This document shows positions 56,463-64,000 of a DNA stretch of 64,000 nt, piece after piece. Each line of letters starts with the position of its first letter. Position 1 is the stretch's first letter. This DNA is from Trichoderma breve (Eukaryota > Ascomycota > Sordariomycetes > Hypocreales > Hypocreaceae), in assembly GCF_028502605.1 (NCBI RefSeq), contig NC_079233.1:2666001-2730000 (forward strand), given 5' to 3'. The position numbers and the translations under genes are program-made. Under the pieces are notes generated by a model that was not told the origin of the DNA, did not search any database, and saw only the letters and a program-made list of their open reading frames with translations.

Positions 56463-58902
56463 ATGACATTGCGACGGGCCAGCTTCTCAGCGGCTCACTC
56501 CATGGCCGATAGCCCAATTGATCATGCAGATCGAAGACCAGGCCTTGCTCTCAATCATATTCCCATACACGTGCGACAAGATTCGCGATCCAGAGATTCC
56601 CTCAGCGATAAGGCATTGACTATACCGCACTCCGGCATCGAGAGCCAAGGTCTTTCTGCCACTTTTGCTCAGCGGAAGCACTTCCCTGAAAGCCTTCATT
56701 TTGCGCCTAGCTCATTCCGCCTGCGCTCGAGAACAGCTTCGACAAGGAGCAGCATCTCGTCGGCAAACGTGCCAGACTCTGCGACGACCTATTCCCACTC
56801 AACACTGGCCAGCCCCATCAGCACCAGCTACGCCAGCGACCTCAGCGATATCTTTTGCGGGCATTCTATCGACGCTTCACGTCCTGCCAGCCGGGTGTTT
56901 CATCGACACCAATCTTCTACGGGATCCTTTTGTTCAACCCACGTCAATGATGACGATGACGGCTACTCCTTTGCAGGATATCCAGACCTCAGCGCTAAGC
57001 TAGGGGAGATTCACGTCGCCACTCCAATCACTCCCGTTCCTATTAGCGAGAGCGACTGCCTGGAACAATCTACAAGGCAAGCACAGAAGATCTTCAGAGG
57101 CAACTCTGGTCTCATGTATATTGACTTTTACCGTCAGCGTCTCACCCATCAAAGAAGAGGAAGAGAGCTTGACTCCCAGCGACTCTCACGAGTGGCCGCA
57201 GCTTGAGACATCAACCATTGAACAATCATCCTCCTCCAAGTGGGATACAGCATCGTATGCATCAGATGACGTTTCCTCTCAGGACACTGAAGCCATTCTT
57301 GATTATACCCTCCAATTAGTTTTTGGGGTAGATATTCAAGAGGAGGCGTCCAAGGTGACGCCGGCTGTGCGGAATCTGGTGGGCAAGTTTATCGGCGATG
57401 TCGGGAATTGTTTCTGGGCCACGCCATCAGACGCTGATATGACGCAAGTCATGTCAACATCAAGCAGCTCCTCAACCCCTTCTCAGGGCGGTAGCGGTGC
57501 TGGCGACTCGCAATCCGGCGGCAAGAGGAAGAAGCAAGGCCGAGGGGATGAAGATGACGGCGACTTCAGCGAGGGTGAGGGCCTGGGGTACAATCCCTCC
57601 AAGAAGATACGGCCCAATCCGAAGGAAGAGGAGAATCTGCGTCTGAGCTGTCCTTATAGAAAGAGGAACCCGTCGCGATTTAATGTCAGGGATCACCACA
57701 GCTGTGCCATGACATACTTTCCCAAGTTTGCTGAGCTAAGGTACGCAAAGAACTGATCCTCCCTATCTGCCATCATATGCGCAGCTCGCATGTGTGTGTG
57801 CATTACGTTGCTGACACGCTCCCACAGACAGCACATTGTCAAACAACACAAGAGAGACGACCCATCCGCATTTGTCTGTGACAGGTGCAACCGTGACTTC
57901 CACACCCGGAAAGAGCTTCGCGATCACCAGCGTCTGCCCAAGGAGATGATGTGCGACATCATGGATCACGATCCAGAGTCGGGAGTAGATGGAACGACAT
58001 CAGTCAAGCTCCTATCTCGTAAAAGAGCCAGCGGTGCCTCCCCTGAGGCCCAATGGAAAGAAATTTGGAACATTCTGTTTCCAGATGATGAGGACCACCA
58101 GATTCATCAATACCGTACGCACTATAAGATTGTGGAGTTCGGAGGTGAAAACTCGCTAATGCTGATTTGTGTAGACTTTACTCCCGTTATTGAACATTTC
58201 GAGCTTTCCAACTACTACATGTCGTCCTTTGAAGTCCTACACTCTTCTCTTCGCGACAAGATTTCGAATCCAGCAACGCTAGAGACCCTGACCACCAAGT
58301 TCCAGCAATGCTTTATGGAGGCTGTAGAGCGATGCATCGGCGCCGCTCAGAGCATGCCCTACACGAATCGCAGCAACAAGCGGAATGAGCCATCTCGGGC
58401 ACAGAGCTTCCAAAGCCTTATCCCGCGAAAGGGAAGGGAAATACTTCCTCGACCTGACTCTGGAGTGGTGATGATGGACGAGTGTTCCGACGAAAGCGGT
58501 AGCATCAGAAACTCTGCCCTCGGACCCCGAGACAGCGTGCGGACTATCAAGGAGGATATTCACAGGCGGGGAAGCAACCTGGTTCCTGATCCTTCAGTTG
58601 TGCCTACACCGGCAGCAGTGAGCATGCTGGATCATAACTTCTCGGGTGACATGTCATTTATGCCAAGCATGGGCGTCACCGGTCCTATGGATTCTGTTGC
58701 TGTTCAGTCTTGGAACAACAACGTCTCTGATCCTAATGACGGAGACATTGGCAACAGCTTTCCAATGCCTGACCATTTCTACGCTCCGGGAGAGCTGACA
58801 CCACATGGAGACTTGGGGACCTGGGACGAAGGGTATTACCAAACGGCGTTTCATGGGTTGGGTGGTGATCGATTTCACGGCTTTGGGGGCGGGCTGAATT
58901 AA
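56463..58902 (+). CDS. C2H2-type zinc-finger protein
   Basis: Three exons (56463-57076, 57138-57740, 57828-58902) give 763 aa. Intron 1 appears to be GC-AG (AAG|GCAAGC, branch TTGAC, acceptor GTCAG). It links a Ser-rich first exon to SVSPIKEEEESLTPSDSHEW, whereas no GT donor gives the right frame. The zinc region at about 375-445 reads LSCPYRKRNPSRFNVRDHHSCAMTYFPKFAELRQHIVKQHKR, then FVCDRCNRDFHTRKELRDHQR. The CPYRKRNP form is common in fungal C2H2-like proteins. Before it lie a helical segment (AILDYTLQLVFGVDIQE) and a basic, Gly-rich stretch with KRKKQGRG. The C-terminal 300 residues are mostly disordered. A nuclear DNA-binding role is likely but not proven. The ATG at 56463 is the first in frame; Met14 is an alternative. 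Confidence 0.82.
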
Positions 58903-59588
58903 ACGAAGCTCGGATTTTGTATACGAAGGCCATAAACATGTTGTATGATAGATGTACTAACAGTCATTTGCTTGTTTCATTTGTTTCGCCTGACATCTAA
59001 CTAATAGTCGCTATGCTAGCTTGTCTATTTACTTTTCTACAATATTCACAATTTATTGAACGTGGTTGTTACATGCGGCACCAGAAACTAGCCATACTTT
59101 ACCTAGGTATAAAGAGATTGTATGGGATATGGAAACACGCAAGACGCAGGACGATACAAGAATTTCTACAAATCATGCTCATTGACTGTTTCATTACGCC
59201 ATATGCGATGATTGAGAGGAAGTGCCTCTACTTAATGACTCGAGGACTTTCTTGAAGAAAGCTAGGTTCTAGGAGCAGCTCAGAACCGCAAAAGACAATA
59301 CCAGATATTCCTCGATTACAGTAGAATTTCAGTTGTATGGCAATTCATGGCCAATTATATAGTTCACGTAGGCCGGCACCTTCTGCAATCCTTCCAATAA
59401 TCGCGCGGTAAGCACAAATCAGGGTGTGTATCTCTCGAAGTGCAGTAGGGGCATTCCTAAGCATTAAACTTCCAAAGTCGAGTTGATGGTTTAATATTAT
59501 CAGTACTCACAATCTTTGGATCTATCTTTTCAGAACAATTTAAAAAAAAAATAAGCTAGGAAACGGGAAATGGGTATTTGTTTCGTTT
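58903..59588. other. Convergent 3' flanks of the C2H2 and NmrA-like genes
   Basis: 686 bp of AT-rich 3' flanks. The 80-codon frame at 59013-59255 has no family resemblance and is not called. Confidence 0.45.
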
Positions 59589-60782
59589 TTAAGCAGTGCC
59601 ATGCAGACGAGCGAGAATAGCCACCCAGTCCTGTCTCTTTGCCCACTCCTCCCAAGTTGTCATAGGACAGTCAATGCCAGCCTAATCACGAAACGTTAAC
59701 GATAACAAAGTCATCTCACTGGATGGGACATACACATACCTTTCTGATATCCTCTGCTTGTAAAACGTCCATACCACCGTCATAACCTGGTTGCGAGCTG
59801 TACAAGAACATGTCGGTAATCTCGCCGCCAAGCTGCGGCTCGCCAGTTGCCTTAATCATCTCCTCGGGGGAAATCTGCCTGTAGGTGGCTGGAACGCCAG
59901 AAACTTTGCTCCAAGTCTCGATAAACTCTGGCCAGGTGCAGTTTGTACCCGCGGCCATGTAATGCTTTCCAGGGGGCATTTGCCAGACGGCATAGGTGAA
60001 AGGGCCCATGTCATCGACGGGGGCGAAATGGGGAATGGTCTTTGTAGGAACCGTAGCAAAGGCCATCTCAATGCGTCCATCAGGAAGCTTAAATACAGTG
60101 TTAGAACATAGGGTAGACTTGATGTCACGCGAGTTTCTCATGAAGACAGAAACCACACGCTGTATGAACTTGAACTTGAACTTACTTTTCCAAAATAAGA
60201 ATGCGGCAGTATATTGAAACTTGTGTAGAAAAAGCCCGTTTGAATGCACGACATCTTGGCCGCAAGCTCGGGATAGTGCTCCTCAACGTATGTTGGGAAG
60301 ATGTCGGCCTTGGAGTCGAAATGATACAGCTCCTTGAACTTGCCGCCGCTACATTTGCCCGCGTGGCTCAATGTGGAAACGAGGAAACCATTTGCATCCA
60401 GCGAACCCGCGACCTTTGCAGCGGCGTCGACTATGTTCTTGCCATGGCGATACTCTGTGTCGTACGCAAATCGACGGTACGAGATTCCCTGTGCTTCGGC
60501 AGCCTTACGGGACTCCGGGTGGAAGAAGGGCTCCCAGTAGTCGGTAACGCTAAAAATGACATTTGCACCGGCAAATGCCTGGTCGAGGCTGCTTGGATCG
60601 TCGAGATTCGCCTCGAACAGCTCTGCACCTTGTGATGCAAGCTCTATGGCTGCGGGAGAGGAAGAATTGCGAGTGAGACCACGGACTCGGAATCCGGCGG
60701 CAAGAAACCGCCGAGCTACGGAGCCGCCTTGGTTGCCAGTGGCACCGACGACGCAAATGAGCTTCCTTCCTTCAGAGCCCAT
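59589..60782 (-). CDS. NmrA-like NAD(P)-binding protein
   Basis: Three exons on the minus strand (60186-60782, 59740-60087, 59589-59681) give 345 aa. This atypical short-chain-dehydrogenase fold carries the N-terminal dinucleotide motif VVGATGNQGGSVARRFL (GxxGxxG). It has no YxxxK catalytic pair in the usual place, as expected for NmrA-like redox sensors. Further family cues are FEANLDDPSSLDQAFAGANVIFSVTDYW, FHFDSKADIF-type text before the first intron, and PHFAPVDDMGPF at the substrate pocket. The last exon is AGIDCPMTTWEEWAKRQDW, then a short tail. Just inside intron 1, after the donor, is a GTTCAA triplet-like repeat. It may act as a regulator like A. nidulans NmrA or as an isoflavone-reductase-like enzyme. 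The neighbours do not decide. Confidence 0.88.
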
Positions 60783-62528
60783 TGTGATCTTGATTGGAAA
60801 TGAATGTGAGAGATTTCGACGAGAGGCGATGGCGTGTTCGACAATTGATGGTTACAAAAAATGGTACCAGCTGGAGACTGAGAAGTGCTCAATCTGGAAA
60901 CTTGGCGTCTCCACTACGGGCGAGATGATAATATTGAAAGAGACAAGTCGAGAGAAGGGAATCAACTCGCATTACAGAAAAGTCTCAGAGGTTGATTTGA
61001 TTAATCTAGGCCGCCTGCCCCTCACCAGCTCCCCCAGCTTAAGCCCCTTAACGGCACGGGCATCATAAGAGTCAAGGGAATCGAACACTAAAATTGTATA
61101 AGGTAAGGCAGTAGCAGCATGTGTATGCGCCATCTGCGGTGTCGAAACAAGGAATTACGACACTAGCTGGTACTCCGAAAGCTACTCCAACGCATAGGCT
61201 CGGTCAACGGGACAAAAGGGGAATAAGAACATTCCTCAAAGACTCGGCTCATCGGTGGCAAACGTTCAGCTACATACGAGTACATGTATTCACATCTTGT
61301 TCAAGCAACTTACAAAGACAGGCCTAACTGAAGCAGTGAGAGAACCACTATTACCAGCTAGCCGGGACCATGGGCGTTGGTTGTTGGGTCTTAAAAATTT
61401 TGTGCTATTTGCGTGCAAAAACAGTCCCCAATTTCGCATGGTCCAGTCCCAGTACCATGGGCCAGCTCCTCGCGAGCGACGGCTAAACCCACGTGTAAAA
61501 GACCTAGCAGGGTCAGGGGTTGAGCAATCGTGTGGAGACATGTGAGATGAATTGCGCAGCTTCGTCGGCCTATCACGGCGATCAATCACGCTTCCGGCAG
61601 CCCACTTGCGTATATTGGTCGGCGAACCGCAGCACCGACCTAGCCGGCTTTGTATGAGTAAGTTTGAGTTGTGGCGTGAGAGCGGGATGCGACGGCGAAG
61701 GCCAAGAAAGAAGACGCGCGGGCTTTGTAAAGGCCTTGGTTCCACAAGAATCAAGAGGCCCTACAGTGTATGTCTTCATTTGATTTTGACGCTGATGAAT
61801 GCCGTATGGACTCCGTACATGTAGTATCGTGTTCATGGGCTATTATGACTTGCAGATAGATACAAGTGCTTACACGTGGAAGGGTGGGAAAGATTGCCGT
61901 ACCTCCATTTAGATTCCCCGGGCTGAGATCATGTTACAACGGCTGGATCAATAGTCAGGTATGTAAGAAGGAATAAAGAACTGACGGCTGGCGACGCCAC
62001 ACCAAAATGGCACGGCATAATAGACACCTTGTGAGCTTACATCAAACGCAGAGCCCATTGATGTTACACAGACAATCATGCAAGGACCTCCGTTAGTACA
62101 CATATTCTCATGCAGCCATACACCTCATGACCCAATATCAACTTGAAAATCAGACTCGGGTCTCAGTCCAGCCCGAGTTACTCGTCCAACATGCTGCTAG
62201 CTCATAAGTGTCTTAGCCCTCCCGAGGCCGACAAGGCCCGGAGCTTCTAAGCCTCGCATCCCGCAAGCCGCTCCCCGCCCCAACACGACTCTGTCCTTAC
62301 AGGATCGATACTGCCGTTTCCGAGGCCACTAGTTAAGGAGAAAGAGAACAACGGGAAGAAATAGGGAAGCATTTCTTTCGTCCGCCGATTTTAGCAGCCG
62401 TTCTCGAAATCGCGATCGCCGGGAGGGCCCCTGGCGTATTCGAGCCTCGCGTACCGTCGCACGAGCGAGGCGAGAAGGGAAGGGAGAAGGGAAAAAAGTC
62501 ACCAGTCATATTTTCTGCGTCACGAACC
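60783..62528. other. Divergent intergenic region, NmrA-like and LaeA-like genes
   Basis: 1.75 kb. The frames that look longest (60556-61068, 61290-61754) are antisense or unstructured. It is the promoter space for both neighbours; I see no gene. Confidence 0.5.
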
Positions 62529-63978
62529 ATGGCGTCTCCCATTGACAATGCAAAGTCGCCGCCCACTTCTCCCAAGGGCAAGGAAAAATCCCCAGCCGTT
62601 TCGCCGCGGCATTCTCCGTCGCAGTCTGCCGGGCCAATGACGCCGCTGGCCGGCCTCGTGGCTGGCGATGCCGACAATCCTGTGCCGGTCCAAGTCGATG
62701 TGAGTTGCAGCCCGTCATTGATCTCCGTCACGTGTGTCGAATTACATGCGTTATGTGATGCAACATGTTGAGAGTCTTTTTGTAATGGAGAAGAAGGGGA
62801 GGAAGAAAGTCAATGAGGAGGAGGAAGAGTCAAAAGGGAAATGAGGAAACATTGAAGATGGCTGTCGCACAACCGCTTACATGAACCTGGGACCAGCACG
62901 ACGCATATCCCGATGACCCGGCAGATGTCGACTCGACCTATGGCTCCGATCAAGACTCGGCTTACACCGGCTCCATCACGTCGTCCATCTACAACTACCA
63001 GTATGAGAACGGCCGTCGCTATCACGCCTACAGAGAGGGCCAGTACGTGCTGCCCAACGACCAGCAGGAACAGGAGCGGCTCGACCTCCAGCATCACATA
63101 TGGCGCCTCCTAATCGGCGGCCGCCTCTTCACAGCGCCTCTACCGTCGCCTACCGACGAGGGGGACGAGCTGCGCATCCTGGACCTGGGCACCGGCACGG
63201 GCATCTGGGCCATTGACATTGCCGACGAGTTCCCCAACGCGTCCGTCTTCGGCGTCGACCTGTCGCCGATCCAGCCCGAGTGGGTGCCCAACAACTGCCG
63301 CTTCCACGTCGACGACTACGAGGACCAGTGGACGTACCACGAGGACGAAAAGTTCGACTACATACACGGGCGGGCGCTCAGCGGCACGTCGGCCGACTGG
63401 CCGCGGTTCTACCAGCAGGTGATGGAGAATCTGAAGCCCGGCGGGTGGCTCGAGATGCAAGAGTACGATGCATGGATCTTTAGCGACGACGATAGCTGTG
63501 ACCGGGCGCCGTGGACGATGGAATGGGTTGATAAGCTGGATGCCGCGAGCAGGATGTACGGCAAGCAGATTAATGTGGCGCGGTATCAGAAGCAGTGGAT
63601 CATCGACGCAGGTTTCGAGGACGTGGAGGAGAAGGTATACAGAGTACGTTGAAGCTTTCTTCTGGCATTGACATTCTACAGGTCAAACCATGAAACAAGC
63701 AAGCTAACAAACAACAGATACCAATCGGACCATGGGCCAAGGATCCTACGCTAAAGGAGCTGGGCAAGTTTGAGCTCACGCACATGCAAATGTCTGTCGA
63801 CTCGCACACGCCAGCGCTCTTCACCCGCGTGTTGAATTATTCCAAAGACCAGGCGGACGTGCTGATGGAGGGCGTCAAGCGGGAGTTTCGAAGTCGGGAC
63901 CTCAGGCTGATTACTACTTATCGGTTCATCGTGGGGAGGAAACCGCTCAACTGGCAAGGCGGAGGGGGAGGGGTGTAG
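62529..63978 (+). CDS. LaeA-like SAM-dependent methyltransferase
   Basis: Three exons (62529-62699, 62897-63643, 63718-63978) give 392 aa. The N-terminal 57 residues are Ser/Pro/Lys-rich and disordered. After intron 1 comes HDAYPDDPADVDSTYGSD, a segment typical of the fungal LaeA/VipC methyltransferase family. Next is the marker YHAYREGQYVLPNDQQEQERLDLQHH. SAM motif I is LDLGTGTGIWAIDIADEFP, and the family text FGVDLSPIQPEWVPNNCRFHVDDYED follows. LKPGGWLEMQEYD is the post-II strand. The last splice gives KVYRIPIGPWAKD. LaeA-family proteins influence secondary metabolism and development; most paralogues have no known substrate. Without the full family I cannot say whether this is LaeA/Lae1 itself, and the start sequence makes a paralogue more likely. 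Confidence 0.9.
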
Positions 63979-64000
63979 ATGAGGCGAAACTGGGTGCTGA

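Noticed and set aside
61060..61100. Possible tRNA on the minus strand (GTTCGATTCC B-box-like text)
   Set aside because: The flanking bases do not form a T-stem, and no D-arm or acceptor stem pairs at the right distance.

Overview
The window is nuclear DNA of a filamentous ascomycete. The genes have short introns (about 50-120 nt) with GTRNGY-type donors and CTAAC/CTGAC-like branch sites. The encoded proteins are typically fungal: Zn2Cys6 regulator, PTH11/rhodopsin-like membrane protein, Sip5, LaeA-like methyltransferase, F-box and NmrA-like proteins. The overall look is Sordariomycete, perhaps Hypocreales, but that placement is inference. I found no tRNA, rRNA, CRISPR array or intact transposon.

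Left edge (1-7.5 kb): the 5' end of a rhodopsin-like membrane protein gene runs off the window. It is followed by a long stretch with no gene I can support, a secreted berberine-bridge-type flavoprotein oxidase (3184-5008), and an Ara2-like D-arabinose dehydrogenase (6342-7508).

Accessory core (8.2-21.7 kb): a compact secondary-metabolite cluster. It holds a cytochrome P450 (8213-10006), a group A FAD monooxygenase (10256-11715), a Zn2Cys6 regulator (minus, 11856-14144), a second P450 (minus, 14810-16580) and a single-module NRPS of A-T-C layout (18205-21678). The second P450 and the NRPS diverge from a 1.6 kb shared region. The 249-bp gap in front of the FAD monooxygenase carries two perfect TCGG-N6-CCGA palindromes and a third near-match. 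These are good candidate sites for a Zn2Cys6 factor, plausibly the one encoded next door. The inferred logic is that the NRPS activates and tethers one amino acid, its C domain joins or releases it, and the three oxygenases tailor it. The berberine-bridge oxidase at 3.2 kb may also belong. The product is unknown. This is the best candidate for an undescribed system here.

Housekeeping block (22-64 kb): Arp6 (SWR1 chromatin remodelling), an F-box protein with cysteine-rich tail exons, a Ufd1-like/zinc-finger/AZUL ubiquitin-pathway protein, Sip5, a GCIP-family protein, glucosidase II beta subunit (ER, KDEL end), a small SAM methyltransferase, the complete TOR kinase gene (five exons, 2429 aa) head to head with RTF2, a short two-exon gene of 92 codons, a C2H2 zinc-finger protein, an NmrA-like protein, and a LaeA-type methyltransferase at the right edge.

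Exon coordinates were set by hand from splice signals and reading-frame continuity. For multi-exon genes the feature span covers the introns and the exons are listed in the evidence. Two introns appear to use GC donors. Apart from the cluster, the promoter motifs, the short gene at 54.5 kb and the Ufd1/AZUL architecture, the content is ordinary.
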